A stretch of DNA of 40,118 nt from an uncultured Eubacteriales bacterium. GTDB lineage: Bacteria; Bacillota; Clostridia; Christensenellales; Aristaeellaceae. Below, one piece after another: positions 32,270 to 40,012 of the stretch (positions are counted from its first letter, which is position 1; every line of letters begins with the position of its first letter). The DNA is taken from the NCBI GenBank assembly GCA_902765305.1, contig CACWZI010000019.1, forward strand, positions 1 through 40,118. Reading direction: 5' to 3'. The notes below the pieces were generated by a model, which had not been told where the DNA came from, did no database searches, and saw only the letters and a program-made list of their open reading frames with translations. Both the position numbers and the translations under genes were made by a program.

Positions 32270-34656
32270 TGCGTTGCGGCAAAGCCAGTCGCCTCGTCAT
32301 CGTGCTCCTCCTTGGGGCGCTCCTGCTGAATCTGGCCATAGCGGTGGCTTCCGACACGGAATCGGAAATCGCCCTGGAGCTGGAGGACGCTGAAGCGCCG
32401 GATTTCATCGAAGGGATGGAGATCGGCGATGCGCAGGGCGACATCGTCGCTGTGGACGACGGCATGGAACTGGACGATATCCCAGCGTTGGATGACATCA
32501 TCGACCTGGACAGCCTTGATAACCTGGACGACCTGGACGACCTGGCTGATTTGAGCGACCTCTCGGAGCTGGATTTCGGCCCGGACGTTGAACCGGAGCG
32601 GGAATACGACATAGAGGTGGTCAAGTCGTATCTCACAGACTACCTGAGCTCGAAAACCACCGGTTACACCATGCTCCAGAGCATGGCGAAGACCTGGGAC
32701 AGCACTCACGCCGAATATCTGAAGCGTGAGGCGCAGTATCGCAAGGGGGTAGAGACGTACAATAAGGGCAAGCAGGATTACGAGCAGGGCATGGAGGCGT
32801 ACAATGCGGGCAAGGAGAAGTATGAGCAGAGCCTGCAGCAGTACAAAGAGGGCGTCGATCAGTTCAGGGAGGGCGCCTCAAAGCTGAGCGAGGCAAAGCA
32901 AAAGCGGGATGAGGGCATGCAGCAGCTCCAGGAGGGAGAGGCCAAGTACGAGGAGAACCTCGCCCTCTACCAGGACGGCGTGCAAAAGCAGAGCGAAGCG
33001 CAAAGACAGGTGGAAAAGCTGCCGGAGGCCCGGTGGGTCATCATGGACTGCCGGGGGAATTCCAGCTTTGTGCAGCTGCTGCTGGGCAGCAGCAACCTCG
33101 CCAGTCTGGAAATGACCTTCGCGCTGATGTTCGTTCTGGTGGGCGCGCTGGTCATCTACGCGACCATCAGCAAGATGATCGACGAGCAGCGCAACCTGGT
33201 GGGCGCGGGAAAGGCGCTGGGCCTTTACAACCGTGAGATATTCGCCAAGTACCTGATGTTCGGCATGACCGGCACGTTGCTGGGCACCGCCCTGGGCATC
33301 CTGACGGCTCGCTTCCTGATGGAGGTCTATGTGCTGAAGAGCGCCGGCTCCTTTTACACCTTCGACACGACGAAGCCGGCGCTGATCGTCGCGCCGACCC
33401 TCGTCGCGCTGGGGGCGGGCGGTCTGCTGTCGCTGGCCGCGACCTGGTTCGCCTGCACAAAGCTGATGCGCTCCACGGCCATCCAGCTGATGCAGCCGAA
33501 GGTGCCCGCCGGAAGGAAGAAGGCCGGGGGCGGCAAGCACATCCTGTCGCTGTATTCAAGGCTGATCCTGCTGAACATCAGGTCGGATCTCAGGCGCGTC
33601 ATCGTGACGATCGTGAGCGTGGCGGGCTGCTGCGCGCTGGTGGTCATCGGCTTTACGCTGAAATCCGCGGTGGAGGGCGCGCTGCAGAAGCAGTATGACA
33701 AGGTCGTGAATTACGACGGACGCATCAAATATGACGTCGATACCTCGGCGGATGCCGCCGGGCAGATCAAATCGCTGCTGGACGGCGATGGGATCGAATA
33801 TACGCAGTTCTTTGACGGAGTGGTGACCTTCAGGATCAAGGATATACTGGTGGGCGAGCTGCTCTGCGGCGACATCTCCCAGATCAGCGACTTCTATCAT
33901 CTGCTGGACTGGAAGACGAACAAACCCCTGGCGCCCTCGGACAACGGCATACTGATCCAGAAGCGCACAGCCGAGAGCTATGACCTGGAGGTGGGCAGCG
34001 AGCTGGAGCTCACCGTCGGCGCTTACCAGCGGGCCAAGGTTCGCGTGGCGGGGATATTCGATAACTATATCGGCCGCGTCATGGTGATGAGCCGGGCGTA
34101 TTACCGGGAGCTGTTCGATGAGGACTGCGTGAACAACCAGTTCTACATCCGCCTGAACGGGGCGGACGAGGCAAAGCTGCAGGCGGATCTGACGAAGATC
34201 GCCGGCTTTGAGAGCTATAGCCGCTCGGATTCCGACAAGGCGCTGTTCGCTTCGACCTCCACGCTGGTCACCGCCATCGTCGCGCTGTTCATCTTCATGG
34301 CGGCGGTCATGGCCGGCGTGGTGCTGACGAACCTCACCAATACCTACATACTCCAGAAGAAGCGGGAATTGACGATCATGCGCATCAACGGCTTTACCGT
34401 CAGGGAGGTCATCGCCTATGTCACGCGGGAGACGGTGCTCACGACGGCGACCGGCATTATAGCCGGCGTCGCCATGGGCGCGATGATCGCCTACAGGATC
34501 ACCCGCGCGCTGGAAACGGTATTTGTACAGTACAATCGCAGCGTCTGCCTGCCTGCGTGGGCTTACGGCGTGGTGATCACGGCGTTCTTCACGATTGTCA
34601 TCAACGTCATCGTGCTGCGCAAGGTCAGGCGCCTGAAGCTCACGGACATGGGTTGA
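32269..34656 (+). CDS. C-terminal half of the split FtsX-type permease with its own N-terminal anchor
   Basis: The 795-residue protein opens with a hydrophobic signal/anchor (LVIVLLLGALLLNLAIAVAS). A strongly acidic Leu-Asp repeat region follows (~64-105, including DLDSLDNLDDLDDL), then a coiled coil with YxxGxxxYxxG-like repeats (~135-245). Next come an FtsX three-helix block (~283-405), a fourth helix near 445-465, a second periplasmic core (~470-665) and a final FtsX block (~667-780). With the preceding protein and the GAF-ABC ATPase it would form a MacB-like mechanotransmitting transporter that handles envelope lipids, lipoproteins or peptides (inference). A new anchor on the downstream half restores correct topology after the split. 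Confidence 0.87.
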   Translation: MRCGKASRLVIVLLLGALLLNLAIAVASDTESEIALELEDAEAPDFIEGMEIGDAQGDIVAVDDGMELDDIPALDDIIDLDSLDNLDDLDDLADLSDLSELDFGPDVEPEREYDIEVVKSYLTDYLSSKTTGYTMLQSMAKTWDSTHAEYLKREAQYRKGVETYNKGKQDYEQGMEAYNAGKEKYEQSLQQYKEGVDQFREGASKLSEAKQKRDEGMQQLQEGEAKYEENLALYQDGVQKQSEAQRQVEKLPEARWVIMDCRGNSSFVQLLLGSSNLASLEMTFALMFVLVGALVIYATISKMIDEQRNLVGAGKALGLYNREIFAKYLMFGMTGTLLGTALGILTARFLMEVYVLKSAGSFYTFDTTKPALIVAPTLVALGAGGLLSLAATWFACTKLMRSTAIQLMQPKVPAGRKKAGGGKHILSLYSRLILLNIRSDLRRVIVTIVSVAGCCALVVIGFTLKSAVEGALQKQYDKVVNYDGRIKYDVDTSADAAGQIKSLLDGDGIEYTQFFDGVVTFRIKDILVGELLCGDISQISDFYHLLDWKTNKPLAPSDNGILIQKRTAESYDLEVGSELELTVGAYQRAKVRVAGIFDNYIGRVMVMSRAYYRELFDEDCVNNQFYIRLNGADEAKLQADLTKIAGFESYSRSDSDKALFASTSTLVTAIVALFIFMAAVMAGVVLTNLTNTYILQKKRELTIMRINGFTVREVIAYVTRETVLTTATGIIAGVAMGAMIAYRITRALETVFVQYNRSVCLPAWAYGVVITAFFTIVINVIVLRKVRRLKLTDMG

Positions 34657-34695
34657 CGGCATCACAACCATTATTCTGATCAGCGGGGTGTTTAT

Positions 34696-35610
34696 ATGTT
34701 TGGAAGAAGGCCGGACGGAAGGCGAGTCAGGGGGATCGATCCGATCATGCGGATCACGCCTTATACCATGCCGATGCGCTGCGATGCCCAGGTGTTCCTG
34801 AAGCACCGGGCGGACCTGGAGGTGCTGCTGGATTTCATCCGGCGGCAGCGGCTGGAAAAGGGCGAACAGATCTCGTACATGCAGATCATCGCGGCCGCCT
34901 ACGTGCGGGCCATCAGCCGCAATCCCCAGGTCAACCGCTTCATCATGAACAAGCAGCTGTTTGCCCGAAACAACTGCTCCTGCGCCTTTACGATTTTGAA
35001 GGATCCCCACGACATCGACAAGGGCGAGGCGGTGGTGAAAATCAAGTTCGACCTGACGGATACCGTCTACGACGTGCGCGACCGCATGGAGGCCGCCGTG
35101 GCGGCCAACCGGATCGACCAGCCGCCGGGGTTTGTAGACAAGCTGCTCGGCTTCCTGTTCGCCGTGCCAGGGCTGGCCACCGTCGTCGTTGCGCTGGTCC
35201 GCTTCCTGGACCGCTACGGCCTTGCGCCCAGCGTGCTGATGGAGGAGCTGCCCTTTTACGTGGGACTGTACATCACGAACATGGCCTCCCTCCAGCTTCA
35301 GGATGTCAACCACCACCTGTACAACTGGGGCAATGTGGGCATGTTCGCCGGTATGGGCGTGGAGGAGCGGAGCGCCGTGGTGGAAGGGGGCCGGACGCGA
35401 ATGAAGCGCTATCTGCCCATCGGCATCACCATCGACGAGCGCGTCTGCTCCGGCGCGCACTACGCCCGCTTTCTGAAGGACATCCGGCGCTACCTGAGCC
35501 ACCCGGAGCTGCTGGAGCTGCCCCCGGACGAGGTGACCTTCGACCAGGGCTATGAATACCACGAACCGAAGCCCCGGGCCGCCAAGGATCCTGCACAGCG
35601 CCCGGTATGA
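34696..35610 (+). CDS. CAT/2-oxoacid-dehydrogenase E2-fold acyltransferase-like protein
   Basis: The 304-residue protein resembles the catalytic domain of E2 acyltransferases and chloramphenicol acetyltransferase but has no lipoyl domain. QISYMQIIAAAYVRAISRNP, VNRFIMNKQLFARN and the C-terminal ITIDERVCSGAHYARFLKDI align with the family. The classic DHRxxDG active-site motif reads DERVCSG, losing His and Asp, so normal CoA-dependent acyl transfer is doubtful. It may be a divergent or non-catalytic member. It lies 39 bp after the permease and overlaps the PlsC-like gene by 4 bp (ATGA), arguing for a shared lipid or envelope job. Confidence 0.8.
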   Translation: MFGRRPDGRRVRGIDPIMRITPYTMPMRCDAQVFLKHRADLEVLLDFIRRQRLEKGEQISYMQIIAAAYVRAISRNPQVNRFIMNKQLFARNNCSCAFTILKDPHDIDKGEAVVKIKFDLTDTVYDVRDRMEAAVAANRIDQPPGFVDKLLGFLFAVPGLATVVVALVRFLDRYGLAPSVLMEELPFYVGLYITNMASLQLQDVNHHLYNWGNVGMFAGMGVEERSAVVEGGRTRMKRYLPIGITIDERVCSGAHYARFLKDIRRYLSHPELLELPPDEVTFDQGYEYHEPKPRAAKDPAQRPV

Positions 35611-36383
35611 AGCCAATGAAGCAACTATCATGGTATGTCTATCGCGCGGTGTGCGCCGTGGTGCGGCGGCTCTTCCCCGCGCCGGAATTCACAGGCCTGG
35701 AGAAGCTGCCCGCCGACAGGCCCTGCATCATCGTTGGGAATCACGCCCAGGCCTACGGTCCGATCTACATGGAGCTGTATCTTCCCCGCAAGCGCGCGAT
35801 CTGGTGCATCGCCGAAATGATGCACCTGAAGGAGGTCCCCGACTATGCCTTCCGGGACTTCTGGTCAAAAAAGCCGGGATGGTGCCGCTGGTTTTACCGG
35901 CTCCTCTCCTTCGTGGGAGCGCCCGTGATCGTCTGCGTGCTGAAGAACGCCCATACGATCGGCGTTTACAGGGACAGCCGCGTGCTTAACACGATGCGCG
36001 AATCGCTGGAGCGCTTGAAGGAAGGCGCGAGCGTCGTCATCTTTCCCGAGCATGAGGTTTACCGCAACGGCCTCGTCTGGGAATTCCAGGAGGGATTTGT
36101 CAACCTGGCGCGGCTGTATTCCCGGCGAACGGGTGAGGGCATCGACTTTGTGCCGATGTATGTCGCCCCGAGGCTGCGCAGGGTGTGCTTCGGCGATCCC
36201 ATCGCCTACGACCCGGCGGCCGATCCCGGCAAGGAGGCTCATCGCGTCTGTGATGCGCTGATGGATGCCGTCACGGACCTGGCGCTCGCGTTGCCACCCC
36301 ATGTGGCTGTACCGTACCCGAACCTGCCCAAAAGCAGCTATATTTCAACAGATTCGATGAAAGGTGCCCCTGCCGGGGAATAG
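35607..36383 (+). CDS. PlsC-like 1-acylglycerol-3-phosphate acyltransferase family protein
   Basis: The 258-residue protein has the acyltransferase fold: CIIVGNHAQAYGPIYMEL (~40-57) at motif I and VVIFPEHEVYRNG at motif III. Motif I lacks the usual Asp (NHxxxxD reads NHAQAYG), and FPEG reads FPEH, so this is a divergent subfamily and its acceptor may not be lysophosphatidate. There is no long transmembrane segment. The start overlaps the upstream stop, and a PAP2-like gene begins 7 bp after its stop. Confidence 0.83.
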   Translation: MKPMKQLSWYVYRAVCAVVRRLFPAPEFTGLEKLPADRPCIIVGNHAQAYGPIYMELYLPRKRAIWCIAEMMHLKEVPDYAFRDFWSKKPGWCRWFYRLLSFVGAPVIVCVLKNAHTIGVYRDSRVLNTMRESLERLKEGASVVIFPEHEVYRNGLVWEFQEGFVNLARLYSRRTGEGIDFVPMYVAPRLRRVCFGDPIAYDPAADPGKEAHRVCDALMDAVTDLALALPPHVAVPYPNLPKSSYISTDSMKGAPAGE

Positions 36384-36390
36384 ACAGCTC

Positions 36391-37086
36391 ATGAAGCGTC
36401 CAGTCGTTGATTATCGCCAATTCCGCCTCGGGCGGTTGAATGATCCCCGCTTTGTCCACCTCCGCCTGCTGGGCGGATGGCTCGTCTACCTTGCGCTCTA
36501 CTTCATCACGGAGAATTTTATACCGCTGGAGCGCTGTCACGTCATCCACTGCGCCCTGGACGACCTGATTCCCTTCAGGGAGGGCTTTTTGATCTTCTAC
36601 TGCTACTGGTATGCGCTGCTGGCGGGATCGCTGCTGTATTTCCTGCTGTACGACATACTCAGCTTCAAGCGCCTGCAGATCTACATCATGATCACGCAGC
36701 TCGTGGCAATGGTGGTGTACATACTGTTTCCCAGCGTCCAGCTCATGCGCCCGGACAGCTTTGAGCGGGACAACCTGCTGACCCGCCTGGCGGCGTTCAT
36801 CTATGCCTTCGATACCCCCACGGGGGTGTGTCCGTCCCTGCACGTGGCCTATTCCGTGGGAATCGCCTCCGTCTGGTGCCACAGGCGTCAGAGCAGCGGG
36901 CCATTGAAGGCCTTCATGGTCCTCTCTGCCGTGGCCATCTCCCTGTCCACCGCCTTCGTCAAGCAGCATTCCGTCGTGGACATCTTTGCTGCGGTCCCCG
37001 TCTGCCTGTACGCCGAATACCTGGTCTTTGGGCGGACACGGTTGAACCGATGGATCGAGTGCAGCGACGCGAAGCTAGTCCTTTAG
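36391..37086 (+). CDS. PAP2-like membrane phosphatase, 3' end in the 24-bp repeat array
   Basis: The 231-residue protein has about six membrane helices and the PAP2 pattern CPSLHVAYSVG (~148) and STAFVKQHSVVD (~186-197), which supply the Ser/His and His/Asp catalytic groups. The N-terminal KxxxxxxRP motif is not clear. It would dephosphorylate a lipid phosphate or transfer lipid head groups. Its last residues, SDAKLVL, are encoded by the first 24-bp repeat at 37065-37088, which also supplies the TAG stop. The native C-terminus has therefore been replaced or trimmed. ATG 36391 is preferred to GTG 36364, which has no ribosome binding site. Confidence 0.85.
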   Translation: MKRPVVDYRQFRLGRLNDPRFVHLRLLGGWLVYLALYFITENFIPLERCHVIHCALDDLIPFREGFLIFYCYWYALLAGSLLYFLLYDILSFKRLQIYIMITQLVAMVVYILFPSVQLMRPDSFERDNLLTRLAAFIYAFDTPTGVCPSLHVAYSVGIASVWCHRRQSSGPLKAFMVLSAVAISLSTAFVKQHSVVDIFAAVPVCLYAEYLVFGRTRLNRWIECSDAKLVL

Positions 37087-37276
37087 GGCGACGCGAAGCT
37101 AGTCCTTTAGGGCGACGCGAAGCTAGTCCTTTAGGGCGACGCGAAGCTAGTCCTTTAGGGCGCAGTTCCTGCTTGTCGGCTTCCATATCGTCGCAAAGCG
37201 CGTCCAGCGATCCGTACTGGTCGCGGAGCTTCATATTCAGAAAGCTGAACAGGATCATCGGGTCTTTTGGCAGCAT
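36959..37276 (-). CDS. DUF4250 protein with C-terminus replaced by the 24-bp repeats
   Basis: A strong AAAGGAGAA precedes MLPKDPMILFSFLNMKLRDQ and YGSLDALCDDMEADKQEL, a clear match to the start of DUF4250 proteins (about 60 residues, function unknown). At residue 39 (37160) the frame enters the repeat array and reads RPKGLASR four times. It then runs on through sequence antisense to the PAP2 gene to a stop at 36959. The normal C-terminal ~20 residues are lost. The gene lies 35 bp after the SDR gene. It may still be expressed as a hybrid, or be dead. Confidence 0.7.
   Translation of the reverse strand: MLPKDPMILFSFLNMKLRDQYGSLDALCDDMEADKQELRPKGLASRRPKGLASRRPKGLASRRPKGLASRRCTRSIGSTVSAQRPGIRRTGRRGPQQRCPRRNAA
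37065..37160. repeat. Four perfect tandem copies of the 24-bp module
   Basis: Units at 37065-37088, 37089-37112, 37113-37136 and 37137-37160 are identical (start CGACGCGAAGCTAG, end CCTTTAGGG). Plus-strand frames read RREASPLG or DAKLVL-stop; the minus strand reads RPKGLASR. The array is the junction between the convergent PAP2 and DUF4250 genes. Confidence 0.97.
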
Positions 37277-37311
37277 GGTATATTCTCCTTTCAAAACCGT
37301 CGGGCTCTGGG

Positions 37312-38076
37312 CTATTGGAGCGTCTTTCCTCCGTCGCAGACGAGGTTTGCACCGTTGACGTAGCGGGCGGCGTCGGACAGCAGGAAGCATACCGCTTCGC
37401 TGATTTCATCGGGGCTGGCGGGGCGCTCCATGGTCCCGTGGTTCAGCTCGTGCTTGCAGGGGGACATCCCGTTCAGGGATTCGTATCCCCGCAGCACCTC
37501 GTCCAGCATGTCGGTGTCGACCCATCCCGGCGAGACGCAGTTGACGCGCACACCGTTTTTGCCGTTTTCACTGGCCGCGTTCTGGGTCAGCCCCAGCACC
37601 GCGAATTTGCTGGAGCCGTAGCCGATCTCGTTGGAATATCCCCGCATGCCCGAACAGGAGCACGCATTCACAATGGCGCCGCTGCCGTTGCGCTGCATGT
37701 GCGGCAGGCAGTATTTCATGGTCAGGAAGGTACCGAACACATTGGTGCGATAGACGCGCTCAAAATCCGCCATAGAATAGTCCTCGGCGCGCGCGCACGG
37801 CCCGCTGATCGCCGCCATGTTGGCCAGCAGGTCGATCCTGCCGTGGCGGCTGACGATCGATTCCACGGCGTCGCGCACCGCGCCCTCGTCTCCGACGTCG
37901 ACCGACATCGGCACGCAGTGCATGATGCGTGCGGCCAATGCCTCCAGGGGCGCCTTCCTGCGCCCCCAGATGTAGACCGCCTCTGCGCCTTCCCGGCTCA
38001 GCTGGCAGGCCACGGCCGCCCCGATGCCTGTGCCGCCACCGGTGACAATGGCCACGCGCCCGGAAAAACGATTCAT
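37312..38076 (-). CDS. Short-chain dehydrogenase/reductase (SDR)
   Basis: The 254-residue classical SDR has the cofactor motif TGGGTGIG (12-19), an NMAAIS version of NAG (~86-91) and the catalytic set Ser140, Tyr153, Lys157 (YGSSK). PGWVDTDM follows the active site. It oxidises or reduces an alcohol/ketone with NAD(P); the substrate is unknown. GGGGAGGA 6 nt upstream selects ATG 38076 over ATGs at 38082 and 38118. A DUF4250 gene follows in the same direction. Confidence 0.92.
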   Translation of the reverse strand: MNRFSGRVAIVTGGGTGIGAAVACQLSREGAEAVYIWGRRKAPLEALAARIMHCVPMSVDVGDEGAVRDAVESIVSRHGRIDLLANMAAISGPCARAEDYSMADFERVYRTNVFGTFLTMKYCLPHMQRNGSGAIVNACSCSGMRGYSNEIGYGSSKFAVLGLTQNAASENGKNGVRVNCVSPGWVDTDMLDEVLRGYESLNGMSPCKHELNHGTMERPASPDEISEAVCFLLSDAARYVNGANLVCDGGKTLQ

Positions 38077-38157
38077 GCCCATTCCTCCCCGCTGCATGAC
38101 GTCCTTGGGATCTGTCATTCAAGACGAAAGCCGCTTCGCCCGGATCAAATCCATCAC

Positions 38158-38186
38158 AGTATACCACATCCTCCACGATCTGAAAA
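38158..38186 (-). promoter_or_regulatory. Promoter for the SDR gene
   Basis: On the minus strand TTTTCA (38181-38186) and TATACT (38158-38163) are 17 bp apart, and the -10 has an extended TGG start. It lies about 75 nt before the ATG. Confidence 0.55.
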
Positions 38187-38207
38187 GTCCCGGAAGCGCC
38201 AATGTTT

Positions 38208-38237
38208 GGTGTAGCGGCGCCTGACAGGCGCCACACC
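38208..38237. repeat. GC-rich palindromic repeat upstream of guaA
   Basis: GGCGCCTG (38216-38223) pairs with CAGGCGCC (38225-38232), flanked by GGTGT/ACACC. GTAGCGGCG at the left resembles other palindromic repeats in this window. The remaining ~200 bp before guaA show no gene and no recognisable guanine riboswitch. Confidence 0.6.
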
Positions 38238-38437
38238 GACACGCCAACAGCAGAAAGGGATTGTATCGACAAAGCAGAGCAATCCAACGGAATTTGAAGT
38301 CTGTGTGAAGCGCAGTGACGCCAGGCAGGAAAATCAGATGGGACGTCGAAATACGATTCATGGGCCCTTTTACAGTGAAGAGGAATGAACGGGGCGTTCT
38401 TAACCGGCACACAGAAAAAACAGCGAGGCACGAGTAT

Positions 38438-40006
38438 ATGGCAAATCGGCAAGAGATCGTTATTCTTGACTTTGGCGGGCAATACACCCAGCTGATCGCC
38501 CGGCGCGTGCGGGAGTGCCGCGTCTATTCGGAGGTCGTGCCCTGGAGCGCTTCCTCGGAATCGATCAAGGCCCGCCGGCCCGCCGGCATCATCCTCTCCG
38601 GCGGGCCGGCCAGCGTGACCGACGCGGACGCGCCGCGCTGCGACCCGGCAATCTACGAACTCGGCGTGCCGGTGCTGGGCATTTGCTATGGCATGCAGCT
38701 GACCGCCGCGCTGCTGGGCGGCGGCGTGGCGCGCGCAGTGGAACGGGAATACGGCCGAGTGACGGTTCGGATGCACGAACGGGCCGGATTGCTGGAGGGC
38801 CTGTCGCCCGAATCTGCCTGCTGGATGAGCCACACCTGGCAGGTGAGCCAGTGCCCGCCGGGCTTCCGCGTGATTGCGGGGACGGATAATTGCCCCGTGG
38901 CCGCCATGGCCGACGATGCCAGGCGCGTCTATGGCGTGCAGTTTCACCCAGAGGTGACGCACACCGACGAGGGCCGGCGGATCATCGAAAACTTCGTGCT
39001 GCGTATCTGCGGCTGCGCGGGGGACTGGACGATGGACGCCTATGCCGAAACCGCCGTGGAACAGATCCGGGATATCGTCGGCGATACCGGCACGGTGCTG
39101 CTGGCCCTGTCCGGAGGGGTGGATTCCTCGGTGGCGGCGGCGCTGATCCACCGGGCCATCGGCAGCCGCCTGACCTGCGTGTTCGTCGATCACGGGCTGC
39201 TGCGCAAGGGCGAGAGCGAACAGGTATGCCGGGTGTTCAGCGAACTGTTCCCGGTGCGCTTCGTCCGCGTGGATGCCGCCGAACGCTTTTTCGACGACCT
39301 GAAGGGCGTCATGGAGCCCGAACAGAAGCGAAAGATCATCGGGCGTGATTTCATCGAGGTGTTCAAGGACGCGGCGAAGGACCTGGGCAGGCTGGACTAC
39401 TTCGCACAGGGCACCATCTACCCGGACGTGATCGAGAGCGGTCAGGGCGCCAGCGCCGCGGTGATCAAGAGCCACCACAACGTGGGCGGCCTGCCGAAGG
39501 AGCTGGGCTTTACCGAACTGATCGAGCCGCTGAGGATGCTGTTCAAGGACGAGGTGCGCGCGTTGGGCGAGGCGCTGGGCCTGCCCCGCGAGCTGGTCTG
39601 GCGGCAGCCCTTTCCCGGCCCCGGCCTGGCCATACGCATCATCGGCGAGGTGACGCCGGAAAAGGCGCAGATCGTTCGGCAGAGTGATGCCATCTTCCGG
39701 GAGGAGATCGCCGGGGCGGGCCTCGCCGGGCAGCGACGCGAAGCTAGTCCTTTAGGGGTCAGCCAGTACTTCACGGTGCTGACGGGCGTGCATTCCGTGG
39801 GCGTGATGGGGGACGAACGCACCTATGACTACACCGTCGCCCTGCGCGCCGTCACCACCGACGACTTCATGACCGCCGACTGGGCGCGCCTGCCCTATGA
39901 CCTGGTCGCCCGCGTCTCGGAGCGAATCGTCAACGAGGTGCCCCATGCCAGTCGCGTGGTGCTGGACGTGACGTCCAAGCCACCTGCGAGCATCGAGTGG
40001 GAATGA
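38438..40006 (+). CDS. guaA: GMP synthase (glutamine-hydrolysing) with 8-residue repeat insertion
   Basis: The 522-residue enzyme converts XMP, ATP and glutamine to GMP. The glutaminase domain has the nucleophile Cys83 in GICYGMQL and the FHPEV His-Glu pair. The ATP-pyrophosphatase P-loop LSGGVDSS lies at ~223, and the C-terminal dimerisation domain ends with [11 protein letters not shown]. Residues 433-440 (RREASPLG) are encoded by a 24-bp repeat. Removing them leaves AGLAGQVSQYF, the same length as AGLDREIWQYF of B. subtilis-type GuaA (from memory). GAGG 10 nt upstream supports ATG 38438 over a start at 38315. A possible IS21-like end starts 7 bp after the stop. Confidence 0.96.
   Translation: MANRQEIVILDFGGQYTQLIARRVRECRVYSEVVPWSASSESIKARRPAGIILSGGPASVTDADAPRCDPAIYELGVPVLGICYGMQLTAALLGGGVARAVEREYGRVTVRMHERAGLLEGLSPESACWMSHTWQVSQCPPGFRVIAGTDNCPVAAMADDARRVYGVQFHPEVTHTDEGRRIIENFVLRICGCAGDWTMDAYAETAVEQIRDIVGDTGTVLLALSGGVDSSVAAALIHRAIGSRLTCVFVDHGLLRKGESEQVCRVFSELFPVRFVRVDAAERFFDDLKGVMEPEQKRKIIGRDFIEVFKDAAKDLGRLDYFAQGTIYPDVIESGQGASAAVIKSHHNVGGLPKELGFTELIEPLRMLFKDEVRALGEALGLPRELVWRQPFPGPGLAIRIIGEVTPEKAQIVRQSDAIFREEIAGAGLAGQRREASPLGVSQYFTVLTGVHSVGVMGDERTYDYTVALRAVTTDDFMTADWARLPYDLVARVSERIVNEVPHASRVVLDVTSKPPASIEWE
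39734..39757 (+). repeat. Single 24-bp module inside guaA, in frame
   Basis: The unit is identical to those at 37065-37160 and falls exactly on codon boundaries, reading R-R-E-A-S-P-L-G. Flanking guaA sequence is intact on both sides and the rest of the gene is open to a normal C-terminus. Confidence 0.96.
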
Positions 40007-40012
40007 TCGTTC

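Noticed and set aside
33556-35631. 691-codon open frame antisense to the permease and acyltransferase-fold genes
   Set aside because: It spans two well-supported genes and their intergenic gap and has no family features.
38119-38437. Possible guanine riboswitch upstream of guaA
   Set aside because: I could not find the conserved paired P1-P2-P3 core; only a palindromic repeat is visible.
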